NCBI RefSeq assembly: GCF_000425445.1
Contig: NZ_AUDL01000014.1
Span: 60,008-124,007, forward strand
DNA length: 64,000 bases
Reading direction: 5' to 3'
From: Flavobacterium denitrificans DSM 15936
GTDB taxonomy: Bacteria; Bacteroidota; Bacteroidia; Flavobacteriales; Flavobacteriaceae
Position numbers and translations under genes: made by a program
In this document: piece after piece, positions 42,056 through 51,352 of the stretch
Numbering within the stretch: position 1 is the first letter of the stretch
Layout: each line of letters begins with the position of its first letter
The notes under the pieces: model-generated
The model's input: the letters and a program-made list of their open reading frames with translations, nothing else
Databases searched by the model: none
What the model was told of the DNA's origin: nothing

Positions 42056-43564
42056 TTATTCGTAGTTAGGATTTTGTTTCAATTTAGTTCCCACTAACTC
42101 AACATGAGGAATTGGGAAAATTTCATCTGTACCTGCATTGAATCCTCTGTCAGACAAAGCAGCTGCTGCATCACCCCATCTTACTAAATCAAAGAATCTG
42201 TGACCTTCGCCTGCAAGCTCCATTCTTCTTTCAGCTTTGATTGCAGCTAATGAAACAGGAACTGACGCCAATCCTACTCTCGCTCTAACAGCATCTAACA
42301 ATGCTTGAGCTCTTGCTCCAGAACCTAATGCTTCTGCTTCCATCAAATAAGTATCAGCAAGTCTGATTACATAAGAGTTTTGTTTGTAGTTTAACTCTGC
42401 AGCACCTCCACCAGTACGCACATCAGATTGTCTTGGCAAGAATTTATTCAAGAAATACCCTGTGTCTTGGTATCCTGGTATATAATCAGCAGTTCCAGCA
42501 GCTTTTAAAGCTTTCAAATCTAAAATTGTAGCAGCAAATCGTGGATCATCTTTCATTGCATCGTACAATTTTTGAGTAGGAACACTGAAACTCCATCCTG
42601 AAGGAAGGTCTGGTGCAGTTGAGTTTGCTGGTCTAGAGTAACCTCTTGGCCCTACCATTACATTTAATGAGTTACCTTCGTCTCTTCCAGAACCCCAGAA
42701 ATCCCAGTTTGAGTTACCAGCACTAGTATGCGAAACCTCAATAAGTGACTCTGAATTGTATTTGTTTGATGTTACCCATAAATCACTAAACTTAGTCAAC
42801 AATTTATTTCCGTACTGATTTGCTGCGCCTGGAGTACCATTTACTTCAGCCAAAACAGCAGCAGCTTCTGCTTTTTTTCCTTCAAACAAATAAACTTTAC
42901 CTAATAAAGCTTGAGCAGCAACTCTTGTAAGGCGACCTGACTCTGAAGCAGCGTTTACACTTGTCGGTAAAGCTGGAATAGCCTCTTTTAAATCTTTTTC
43001 AATTTGAGCATATACAGCCTCTGGAGTTGCCTGTTCAACGTCCAACATTGTAGATGTTGTTAACGGTTCCAAAATAAGCGGAATGTTTTTAAACATTCTA
43101 ACTAAATTAAAGTAGTATAATGCTCTTAATGTTTTTGTCTCAGCTGTAAAACGACCTTTTAAAGCTGCTGACATATCAACACCTGCCATTTTTGACAACA
43201 AAACATTTCCTCTGTAAATACCTTGGTAATGGTCATTCCAGAAGCTTCCTGGAATAATCAATGAAGTTAAAGAGTGAGTAGAGAAATTTTGAATTCCGTT
43301 ACCATCTGAAGCACCACCACCACCAGCATAAAAATCATCTGATCCAGCATTCATCATGGCAACCATATTTTCAAATCCACCAGTGTTTTTTCTTAATGGA
43401 TCATAAACTCCAACAAGTGCAGCAGTTGCTTGTTGTTCATTTTTGTAATAACTGCTGGAAAGGAAAGATCCTTTTGGCTCAAGAGTAACAAAATCCTCAG
43501 AGCAAGATCCTAAAACGGCCATTGCAACAGCAACGTATATGTATTTAAATTTTATATTTTTCAT
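42056..43564 (-). CDS. SusD/RagB family glycan-binding lipoprotein
   Basis: A 502-aa lipoprotein (lipobox AVLGSCSED) that caps the SusC channel and binds glycan. TPR-like helical repeats and the C-terminal signatures LADTYLMEAEAL, RRMELAGEGHRFFDLVRWGDA and IFPIPHVEL are classical for the family. Encoded 13 bp after susC in the same operon. Confidence 0.97.
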   Translation of the reverse strand: MKNIKFKYIYVAVAMAVLGSCSEDFVTLEPKGSFLSSSYYKNEQQATAALVGVYDPLRKNTGGFENMVAMMNAGSDDFYAGGGGASDGNGIQNFSTHSLTSLIIPGSFWNDHYQGIYRGNVLLSKMAGVDMSAALKGRFTAETKTLRALYYFNLVRMFKNIPLILEPLTTSTMLDVEQATPEAVYAQIEKDLKEAIPALPTSVNAASESGRLTRVAAQALLGKVYLFEGKKAEAAAVLAEVNGTPGAANQYGNKLLTKFSDLWVTSNKYNSESLIEVSHTSAGNSNWDFWGSGRDEGNSLNVMVGPRGYSRPANSTAPDLPSGWSFSVPTQKLYDAMKDDPRFAATILDLKALKAAGTADYIPGYQDTGYFLNKFLPRQSDVRTGGGAAELNYKQNSYVIRLADTYLMEAEALGSGARAQALLDAVRARVGLASVPVSLAAIKAERRMELAGEGHRFFDLVRWGDAAAALSDRGFNAGTDEIFPIPHVELVGTKLKQNPNYE

Positions 43565-43577
43565 GATTCTTTAAGTA

Positions 43578-46500
43578 TTAAAATTGAAAGTTGGCCCCAA
43601 ACATAATAGACCTTGCCTGTGGATAAACACCTCTGTCGATACCAAATACCTGACCTCCAATTTCTGGATCATATCCAGTGTATTTCGTAAATGTGATAAG
43701 GTTTTCTCCATTAAGGTAAAAACGGATTTTATCAGCACCAATTTTAGAAGACAAGCTTAAAGGAAGTGTGTATCCTAATTGTACAAGTTTCAAACGAACG
43801 TAATCTCCGCTTTCTAAGTAAAAGTCAGACATGTTGCTGAAGTTTTTGTTTGTATCATTGTTTGCAAGTCTTGGGTAATCATTTGATGTTCCTTCTCCTA
43901 CCCAACGATCTAAAGCAGAAGTTTGGTAATTAGCATTTAAGATATCCAATCTTCGTAATCCTTGGAAAATTTTGCTTCCAGAAGTTCCTTGAGCAAATGC
44001 CATGAAATCGAAGTTTTTGTAATCTAAATTCAATGTTAAACCGAAAGTTAATTTTGGTAAACTTGTTCCTAAATATTGCTTATCCTTATCTGAGATTGCA
44101 CCATCACCATTGTTATCAACCCAACGGAAATCTCCAGGTTTAGCGTTTGGCTGAATTAATCCACCTGCAGCATTTTTGTAAGCATCGATTTCAGCTTGAT
44201 TTTGGAAAATACCGGCTGTTTTGTATCCATAGAATTCATTGTATGAGTGACCAACTTGAGTTCTTGTCACTGCTCCCATAGATTGGAAAGAAGCATTTCC
44301 TTCAATATAATCAGCTGTAGCTCCAATGTAAGTGATTTCATTTTTCAAAGTAGAAAGGTTTCCATTTACCCCTAAATTGAATTCACCTAATTTTTTTCTG
44401 TAACCTAATTCAAACTCAAAACCGCTGTTGTTCATGTCAGCAACGTTTGCCCATGGTTGTTCAGCAACTCCAACGTATCCAGGAATAACCACTGGTTGTA
44501 AGATACCAGTTGTTTTTTTCATGTAGTAGTCAAAAGTAAAGTTGAAATCGTTGAATAATTTTGCATCAAAACCAATACTTGTTTGCGAAGTCTCCTCCCA
44601 TTTCAAGTCAGGGTTGTCAAGAGTTACGTTAGCATAACCAGTTGTAATAGCTCCAGTATTTCCGAAAGAATAGTTGTAACCTCCAGATACTAATGAGATA
44701 TATCTGAAATCAGCAACTTGGTCATTTCCTACAACTCCATAACCTCCACGGATTTTTAATGTATTAACATATGGATTTTCTTTCCAGAATTCTTCTTTTG
44801 AAACCACCCATCCTAAAGAGAATGAAGGGAAGTTACCCCATTTGTGGTTATCTCCAAAACGAGTTGATCCATCACGACGAATAACTCCAGTTACAAGATA
44901 TTTCTCTTTGTAGTCGTAATTTAAACGAGCAAATAATGAAGTAACTTTATGTTGAACTAGATCGCTAGTACCACTAGTTCTGTCAGATTGAGGAATGTCA
45001 AAGTTAAAAGAAGCATCTTTATAGCTTGTAATAGGCAAACCGTACATTGTTGCTCCAACATAACCTCCAATATTATCAACATAAGTTCCTTGACCTCCTA
45101 ATACACTAAGATTGTGATCACCAAATCTATTAGCATATGTTACGATATTCTCAATATTCCAAGAAAATGATTTGTTGTTGTTTTGGTGATAGTTGTTTTT
45201 AAGAACATTTACGTTTGAGCTTAAGAAATAAACAGGTGTAAATCCTGTATCACCCCAGTAAGCTAATTTACCACCAATTGTAGTTCTAGCTTTTAAGTGG
45301 CTTGTAATGTTTGCCTCAAGATAAGCATTACCAACGAAATCATCAGACCAGTTGTATGCACCTAATCTTGTTTGAATATATCCTAATGGATTTGACATTT
45401 CTTGTCCAACAACAGAAGAAATACCATAAGGATTTCCGTTAGCATCGCGAACAACTGGATTAGTTGAATATGGTGCCGCATTTGCAACAGCAGGATCAGT
45501 AACTACTAATGGAGTAGTTGGATCAAGATTAATAGCAGAACTTAAAGGACCTCCAAACTCGCTGTTTGTGTTTCCAATTCCTGTTGATTTTTGTCTTGCG
45601 TAAGCAAAAGTTTGACCAAACGTAAAATATTTAGATATTTTATGAGTAGAGTTTAAACGGAAAGTCTTTTTGTTGTATTCAGAGATATCTGTAGCAACAA
45701 TACCTTGCTGATCTTGGATCCCGAATGAAGCATAAAAAGTAGAAAATTCTCCACCACCGCTAAAGCTTAACTCATGTGAATATCTGTAAGCATTATTATT
45801 AAAGATAGCGTCTTGCCAATCTGTACCTTTTCCTAAAGCTGAAGGATTTGGATAAACAATTGAACCTCCATCTGCAACAGCTTTCTCATTCATTAAAGTA
45901 GCATATTGTGTTGCGTTCAATAAATCAAGTTTTTTCGCTGGAGAAGAAACTCCTGAAAAACCAGTGTAGTTAACAGAAAGTTTTCCAGATTTACCTTTTT
46001 TAGTAGTCACTAAGATAACCCCTGTAGCAGCACGAGTACCATAAATAGCAGCAGAAGCGGCATCTTTTAGAACCTCGATAGACTCGATATCTGATTGATT
46101 CAAGAAATTGATACCACCTGCGTCAACCACGTTTCCGTCAACAACCCAAAGTGGATTGTTACCTCCATCTCCAAAAGTTGTAATACCACGTACACGGATA
46201 GTTGATCCAGCCCCAGGTTGTCCTGAACTTGCAGCAACAGTCACCCCTGAAACTCTACCTTGTAAAGCTTGTTCAACGCGTCCGTTTGGTACTTTTTCAA
46301 GATCTGCAGCCTTTACACTGGAAATTGCTCCCGTAACCACCGCTTTCTTTTGAGTACCGTATCCAACAACCACCACCTCATTTAATGATTGTGATTCTGG
46401 TTTTAATTGAAATGTAATTTTTGTTCTTCCATTTACAGCTTCATTCACTGTAGTGTACCCAATAAAAGTTACTGTCAAAACACCATTTGACGGTACTTGA

Positions 46501-46688
46501 ATTTGGAATTTCCCATCAAAGTCTGATGCCGTAGACTTTTTTGTACCTTTTAATACAACAGTTGCACCAGGAACTGGCATTCCACTTTCATCATTGATAA
46601 TCCCGTTTACTGTGACATCCTGAGCCACAGCCATAACCGAGAATAACAGAGATGAAACACAAAAAACAAGTAATTTTGTTAATTTCAT
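43578..46688 (-). CDS. SusC/RagA family TonB-linked outer-membrane importer
   Basis: A 1036-aa TonB-dependent importer of oligosaccharides. After the signal peptide (VMAVAQ) comes a carboxypeptidase-D-like domain (~23-100: VNGIINDESGMPVPGATVVLKGT), the SusC-specific LNEVVVVGYGTQKK TonB box, the plug (RVRGITTFGDGGNNPLWVVDG) and the barrel ending GVYPQARSIMFGANFQF. First gene of the glucan operon; divergent from the propeller/LuxR-type regulator across a 345-bp gap with direct repeats. Confidence 0.98.
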   Translation of the reverse strand: MKLTKLLVFCVSSLLFSVMAVAQDVTVNGIINDESGMPVPGATVVLKGTKKSTASDFDGKFQIQVPSNGVLTVTFIGYTTVNEAVNGRTKITFQLKPESQSLNEVVVVGYGTQKKAVVTGAISSVKAADLEKVPNGRVEQALQGRVSGVTVAASSGQPGAGSTIRVRGITTFGDGGNNPLWVVDGNVVDAGGINFLNQSDIESIEVLKDAASAAIYGTRAATGVILVTTKKGKSGKLSVNYTGFSGVSSPAKKLDLLNATQYATLMNEKAVADGGSIVYPNPSALGKGTDWQDAIFNNNAYRYSHELSFSGGGEFSTFYASFGIQDQQGIVATDISEYNKKTFRLNSTHKISKYFTFGQTFAYARQKSTGIGNTNSEFGGPLSSAINLDPTTPLVVTDPAVANAAPYSTNPVVRDANGNPYGISSVVGQEMSNPLGYIQTRLGAYNWSDDFVGNAYLEANITSHLKARTTIGGKLAYWGDTGFTPVYFLSSNVNVLKNNYHQNNNKSFSWNIENIVTYANRFGDHNLSVLGGQGTYVDNIGGYVGATMYGLPITSYKDASFNFDIPQSDRTSGTSDLVQHKVTSLFARLNYDYKEKYLVTGVIRRDGSTRFGDNHKWGNFPSFSLGWVVSKEEFWKENPYVNTLKIRGGYGVVGNDQVADFRYISLVSGGYNYSFGNTGAITTGYANVTLDNPDLKWEETSQTSIGFDAKLFNDFNFTFDYYMKKTTGILQPVVIPGYVGVAEQPWANVADMNNSGFEFELGYRKKLGEFNLGVNGNLSTLKNEITYIGATADYIEGNASFQSMGAVTRTQVGHSYNEFYGYKTAGIFQNQAEIDAYKNAAGGLIQPNAKPGDFRWVDNNGDGAISDKDKQYLGTSLPKLTFGLTLNLDYKNFDFMAFAQGTSGSKIFQGLRRLDILNANYQTSALDRWVGEGTSNDYPRLANNDTNKNFSNMSDFYLESGDYVRLKLVQLGYTLPLSLSSKIGADKIRFYLNGENLITFTKYTGYDPEIGGQVFGIDRGVYPQARSIMFGANFQF

Positions 46689-47033
46689 TTTTCTAAAAAT
46701 TTTGGTTAATTAATTAGTAATTTGATGCAATAATAATGTTATTTTTTTACTATCAACAACTAAATTTCACTACAAAAACACATCAAAACAAATTTTTACA
46801 CATTACAAAAACACATCATTTATTTTTTAATTATTTGATTTACAATATTTTAAAAATAAAATTTAAGATGTTATCAAAATGTTAATTACAAAAATAAACA
46901 CTACAGTTGTATAAGATTGCTTATTTTTATCAATAAAATGTGTTTCTACAACGAGATAGTAGTAAAAAAACTATTGTAAAACACTACAAACAAGACAATT
47001 AGAAAGCAAAGACCCAAAAACACCAAAAATTTT
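46689..47033. promoter_or_regulatory. Divergent regulatory region between susC and its regulator
   Basis: No gene in 345 bp. It holds a perfect 15-bp direct repeat TACAAAAACACATCA at 46771-46785 and 46804-46818 (33-bp period, about three helical turns), and an inverted relative ATGTGTTTCTACA at 46938-46950 on the regulator side. CACTACA occurs at 46768, 46899 and 46982. A minus-strand TATTTTTG (46889-46896) could be the susC -10 element but lacks a clear -33 box. Confidence 0.6.
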
Positions 47034-49904
47034 ATGAAATTGACAAAATCATATTTTATTATTATTTTTTTTACATTATTTACAATTACCTTTTTTGGAC
47101 AAGTTAAAAACATAGGGCTTCCAGATGTAAGAAATTACAAGCGAAATGAATATAAAGGAGGAACACAAAACTGGAGTATAGATCAAGACAAAAACGGAAA
47201 TTTATATTTTGCCAACAATAATGGTTTACTACAATTTGATGGATCGTCTTGGAGAAAATATCCTCTGCCAAATCGTACTTCTGTGCGATGCTTAAAAATT
47301 AGTCATGACGGAAAAATTTTCGTAGGAGGATACAATGAGTTCGGCTTCTTTAAACCAAATGAAAAAGGAAAGCTTCAATATACATCATTATCTCAAAGGG
47401 TCGACAAGAACAAAATCAAGATTATTGATTTCATCTGGAAAATTCATTCATTCGACAATCAAACCATTTTCCAATCATTTGCCCGTGCTTATGTTTTCAA
47501 AAAAAATAAGCTTACAATATTAGAAGCACCAAAACGATTTCAGTTTTCTTTTGTAGTCAATAACAGATTATATTTTCAAGATATAGAAAAAGGAATTCTT
47601 GAATACAAAAACGGAAAACTTTACACATTGCCAAACACTACAAGCCTCAACAATACAGAGATTTGGGGAATGTACGGTTTGGCAAAAGACAAAACCTTAA
47701 TAATAACCTTGGAAAAAGGCTTATTTGTATATGAAAACGGAATTGTGAAACCTTGGAATACCGAAGCCAATAATTTTGTCAAACAAAACAACTCTTTAGG
47801 CGGCGTCACAATAAATAATCATTTCATTGTTCTAAATTCAGTATTGGACGGAATTGTCATTTGCGATTATAACGGAAAAATAATCCAGCATTTAAATCGA
47901 AAAAAAGGATTGCAGAACAATACCGTTCTTACTTCCTTTATAGACAACAAGAATAATCTTTGGCTTGGTCTTGACAATGGTATCGCGTTCGTCAATGAAG
48001 GATCTCCATTTACTTATTTTGGCTTCAGTTACGATATTAGCACCGTTTATGCGTCTGTCATACATCAAGGAAATTTATATGTAGCAACAAACCAAGGGGT
48101 ATTTTATCACGCTTGGAACAATAGCTTTAAAGAGGACACTTTTAAACTTGTCCAAGGAACTACCGCACAATCATGGAATGTACAAATAATTGACAATGAA
48201 CTAATTTGCTCCAATAACCGTGGAGCATTAGTCATAAAAGGCGGAGCGGTTACTAATATAATAGATACTAAAGGTTATTTTGGCTTTAAAAAAATCCCCA
48301 ATCATCCAGGTTATTTTATCGGTTCTAATTATGATGGTTTTGCCATTTTTCAAAAAACTGCAAATGGATTGGCTCACAAAAATCAAGTTATTGGCTTTGA
48401 TAAATCTTCAAACAATTTTGAGCTTGACGATTCTTATTTATGGCTCAAAAAAGATGAATCAATTTACAGAATGACGCTAAGCAATGATTTGACACGATTT
48501 TCTTCTATCAAAAAAATCGATCAATTGACTTCACAATATAAAAACATTGGAAGTATTCAAAAAATTGATAACCAGCTATATTTTCAAACTAATAACCATT
48601 TTTACAAATATTCAAAGGAGCAAGATTTGTTTTATGAGGATAAAAATCTATCGAAATTATTTAAAAACATTCCGGTCATTAACAGTTTAAGCCAAGATTC
48701 GCAGTCCAATTTATGGTATGCGTTTGATGAATCTTTAGGTGTTTTAATGAAGAAAAATAATTATTATACCAATATAGTAGCACCCTTCTCGAATTTGACC
48801 GGAAACTTAGTAGCCAATTACTTATCCGTAAACACCATTGACTCAAAAAACATTTTTATTGGACTAACTGATGGATTAGCACACTATAATCCAGAATTGC
48901 TTAATAATTTTGTTACCAAACCAAAAGCATTTATCCGAAGTTTTTCATTTCCTGGTGACACCATAATTTTAGGAAATAATCAGAATAAAATTGAAAATGT
49001 TCGAATTCCATATTCATCAAATCACGTTCGTTTCACTTTTTCATCGCCTACATATGAAAATCTAGAAAATGTTGAGTTTTCATATCAATTAGAGCCTTTT
49101 GATGACAAATGGAGCAATTGGTCAACTATTTCTATAAAAGAATATACAAATCTTCGTGAGGGCGAATATATGATGAAAGTAAAGGTCAGAAACAGCTACG
49201 GAATCCAATCGGAGCCGTCTACCATTTCCTTTACCGTTTCTCCGCCTTGGTATCGCCATTTCTTGGCGCTGATTTTGTATTTTGTTCTCATTATAATTGC
49301 CATCTACGTTATTTCAGACAGAATTAAAATGAAGATCAGGAAAAACAAATATTATGAAACAATTGAACAAAGAAGATTATATCTTGAAAAAGAATCAAAA
49401 ATCAGACAAGAACAATATGACCTTGAAAAAGAGATCGAAAAACTAAAAAATGACAAGCTTCAAATTAAAATCTTAGCAAAAGATAAAGAGCTTGTAAACA
49501 ATTCTCTTCAGGTTGTGAAGAAAAACAAAATCTTAAACGGAATTATCCATAAACTGAAAGAAATTGATATTGAAGCACTAGATGATTCTACTAAATTTCA
49601 AGTCAGCAAACTTAACAAAAGTATAGTAAAAGAAGTAAATACAGATAAAAGCTGGAAAGACTTAGAAAAACACATTAAAAACGTTCATTTTGAGTTTTTA
49701 AAGAGGCTAAAAGAGAAATACCCAACAATTTCTCCACGTGAATTAGACTTGTCGACTTATTTATTAATGAATATGTCTACAAAAGAAATTGCCGAAATTA
49801 TGAACATTTCGACAGGAGGAGTTGAGTTAGCACGATATCGCCTAAGAAAAAAGTTAGGATTGAATAAAAAGGAAAACTTAATAGGGTTCCTGATGAGCAT
49901 TTAA
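47034..49904 (+). CDS. Membrane-spanning one-component regulator (propeller, Y_Y_Y, LuxR-type HTH)
   Basis: A 956-aa protein with signal sequence, about 600 residues of beta-propeller repeats (YFANNNGLLQFDG, KIFVGGYNEFGFF, NLWLGLDNGIAFV), a Y_Y_Y domain (~650-735), one membrane helix (FLALILYFVLIIIAIYVI), a cytoplasmic coiled coil, and a C-terminal LuxR-type HTH (ISPRELDLSTYLLMNMSTKEIAEIMNIS). It has the periplasmic sensor of hybrid two-component regulators but no kinase or receiver. It should sense imported glucan fragments and switch the divergent susC operon. Ends at a bidirectional terminator. Confidence 0.93.
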   Translation: MKLTKSYFIIIFFTLFTITFFGQVKNIGLPDVRNYKRNEYKGGTQNWSIDQDKNGNLYFANNNGLLQFDGSSWRKYPLPNRTSVRCLKISHDGKIFVGGYNEFGFFKPNEKGKLQYTSLSQRVDKNKIKIIDFIWKIHSFDNQTIFQSFARAYVFKKNKLTILEAPKRFQFSFVVNNRLYFQDIEKGILEYKNGKLYTLPNTTSLNNTEIWGMYGLAKDKTLIITLEKGLFVYENGIVKPWNTEANNFVKQNNSLGGVTINNHFIVLNSVLDGIVICDYNGKIIQHLNRKKGLQNNTVLTSFIDNKNNLWLGLDNGIAFVNEGSPFTYFGFSYDISTVYASVIHQGNLYVATNQGVFYHAWNNSFKEDTFKLVQGTTAQSWNVQIIDNELICSNNRGALVIKGGAVTNIIDTKGYFGFKKIPNHPGYFIGSNYDGFAIFQKTANGLAHKNQVIGFDKSSNNFELDDSYLWLKKDESIYRMTLSNDLTRFSSIKKIDQLTSQYKNIGSIQKIDNQLYFQTNNHFYKYSKEQDLFYEDKNLSKLFKNIPVINSLSQDSQSNLWYAFDESLGVLMKKNNYYTNIVAPFSNLTGNLVANYLSVNTIDSKNIFIGLTDGLAHYNPELLNNFVTKPKAFIRSFSFPGDTIILGNNQNKIENVRIPYSSNHVRFTFSSPTYENLENVEFSYQLEPFDDKWSNWSTISIKEYTNLREGEYMMKVKVRNSYGIQSEPSTISFTVSPPWYRHFLALILYFVLIIIAIYVISDRIKMKIRKNKYYETIEQRRLYLEKESKIRQEQYDLEKEIEKLKNDKLQIKILAKDKELVNNSLQVVKKNKILNGIIHKLKEIDIEALDDSTKFQVSKLNKSIVKEVNTDKSWKDLEKHIKNVHFEFLKRLKEKYPTISPRELDLSTYLLMNMSTKEIAEIMNISTGGVELARYRLRKKLGLNKKENLIGFLMSI

Positions 49905-49906
49905 AC

Positions 49907-49944
49907 AAAAAGCCATCAGCCGTAGACTGCGGCCGATGGCTTTT
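49907..49944. terminator. Bidirectional terminator between regulator and murF
   Basis: AAAAGCCATC and GATGGCTTTT plus inner GCCG/CGGC form a strong stem flanked by A-rich and T-rich sequence, between two convergent genes. Confidence 0.92.
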
Positions 49945-49948
49945 CTAT

Positions 49949-51235
49949 TTATGAAATATATTCTAATGTCCGTTCCAAAGCCATTCCTCTGGAGCCTTTT
50001 ATCAAAATAGTATTGTTTTTAAAATCAAGTGTTTTTAGATAATCAGAAAAATCAGCAAAGGTTTCAAAAAAATGAAGCTTACTATTTGAAACTTTATTTT
50101 CAAAAAAAGATTTCCCAATCAAATAACAAACCGACTTGTCCTGGTTAGACAAAGAATCAACTATGATTTTGTGCTCGTGCGGGCTTTCAGCACCTAATTC
50201 AAACATATCGCCCAAAATCATTATTTTATTCTGATTATCCAACTGCAAAAAATTTGTGATCGCCACAGCCATACTACTCGGATTTGCATTGTAGGCATCC
50301 AGAATAATTTGATTTGAGCCCTTTTTCAACAATTGGGACCTATTATTCTCCGGAATATAATTCTCAATTGCTTCTTTTATAGCCTGATCAGCAACCTTAA
50401 AGTAATGACCAATAGAAACTGCAGCATTTATGTTATTTGAATTGTATAAACCAATTAAATGTGATTCAACATTAAAATTTTCGTAATTAATGACAACAAA
50501 TGGATTTGCCTCAATACTTACGATGTTAACATCGGCTTCAGCTTTATTCAAACCGAAAGTAAATGATTTTATTCCAACAGATTTTTCAATCTGAATAGAA
50601 TCTTCAAGATTTACAAATGCCGTTTTATGCTTTTTTGCAAGATATTGGTACATCTCACTTTTACCCTGAATAACACCTTCAACACCACCAAAACCTTCTA
50701 AATGGGCCTTCCCAAAATTGGTGATATAACCATAATCAGGCTGCGCTATTTCACATAAAAATTCAATTTCTTTTTTATGATTTGCCCCCATCTCCACAAT
50801 TCCGATTTCAGTTTCTTTATTAAAAGACAACAAAGTCAATGGAACCCCAATATGATTATTCAAATTTCCAACAGTAGCCTTTGTTTTAAATTTCTTTGAC
50901 AAGACAGCATTGATTAGTTCTTTCGTAGTGGTCTTTCCATTACTGCCCGTCAAAGCTACAATTGGCAGTTTCAAATAAGACCGATGATACTTGGCTAATT
51001 CCTGCAAGGTTTCTAAACTATTTTGAACTAAAATAGTTCTCTCGTCTATAAAATACGATTCATTGTCTATAACAACAAATAAAGCCCCTAATTTCAGAGC
51101 TTCCTCTGCAAAAGTATTAGCATCAAAATTTTCGCCTTTGATTGCAAAAAACATAGAATCCTTTTCAATTTTTCGAGTATCAATTGAAAGTGATTTACAT
51201 TGCAAAAACAGATTATGAATGTCCTGAATATTCAT
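49949..51235 (-). CDS. murF: UDP-MurNAc-tripeptide--D-Ala-D-Ala ligase MurF
   Basis: Adds D-Ala-D-Ala to the cell-wall precursor in the cytosol. The 428-aa protein has the Mur ligase order: N-terminal substrate domain (SLSIDTRKIEKDSMFFAIKGENFDA), ATP-binding P loop GSNGKTTTKELI, EMGANHKKEIEFL, and the C-terminal YNANPSSM and GDMFELG. About 25 residues shorter than E. coli MurF, as usual in Bacteroidota. Downstream of gldJ but separated from it by a terminator. Confidence 0.97.
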   Translation of the reverse strand: MNIQDIHNLFLQCKSLSIDTRKIEKDSMFFAIKGENFDANTFAEEALKLGALFVVIDNESYFIDERTILVQNSLETLQELAKYHRSYLKLPIVALTGSNGKTTTKELINAVLSKKFKTKATVGNLNNHIGVPLTLLSFNKETEIGIVEMGANHKKEIEFLCEIAQPDYGYITNFGKAHLEGFGGVEGVIQGKSEMYQYLAKKHKTAFVNLEDSIQIEKSVGIKSFTFGLNKAEADVNIVSIEANPFVVINYENFNVESHLIGLYNSNNINAAVSIGHYFKVADQAIKEAIENYIPENNRSQLLKKGSNQIILDAYNANPSSMAVAITNFLQLDNQNKIMILGDMFELGAESPHEHKIIVDSLSNQDKSVCYLIGKSFFENKVSNSKLHFFETFADFSDYLKTLDFKNNTILIKGSRGMALERTLEYIS

Positions 51236-51278
51236 TTATATTATTTTTAATAGATGATAAAAGTAGAAAAAAAACAAT

Positions 51279-51333
51279 AAAAAAATTCCAAATTCCAGAC
51301 TGAATATTCAGCTTTTGGAATTTGGAATTTTTT
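51279..51333 (-). terminator. Terminator after gldJ (TTCCAAAT-family hairpin)
   Basis: Left arm ending ATTCCAAATTCCA (to 51297) and right arm TGGAATTTGGAATTTTTT (51316-51333) form an 18-bp stem flanked by runs of A and T. Third copy of this arm sequence in the window. Confidence 0.85.
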
Positions 51334-51352
51334 ATATTGGAATCTTTAAATC

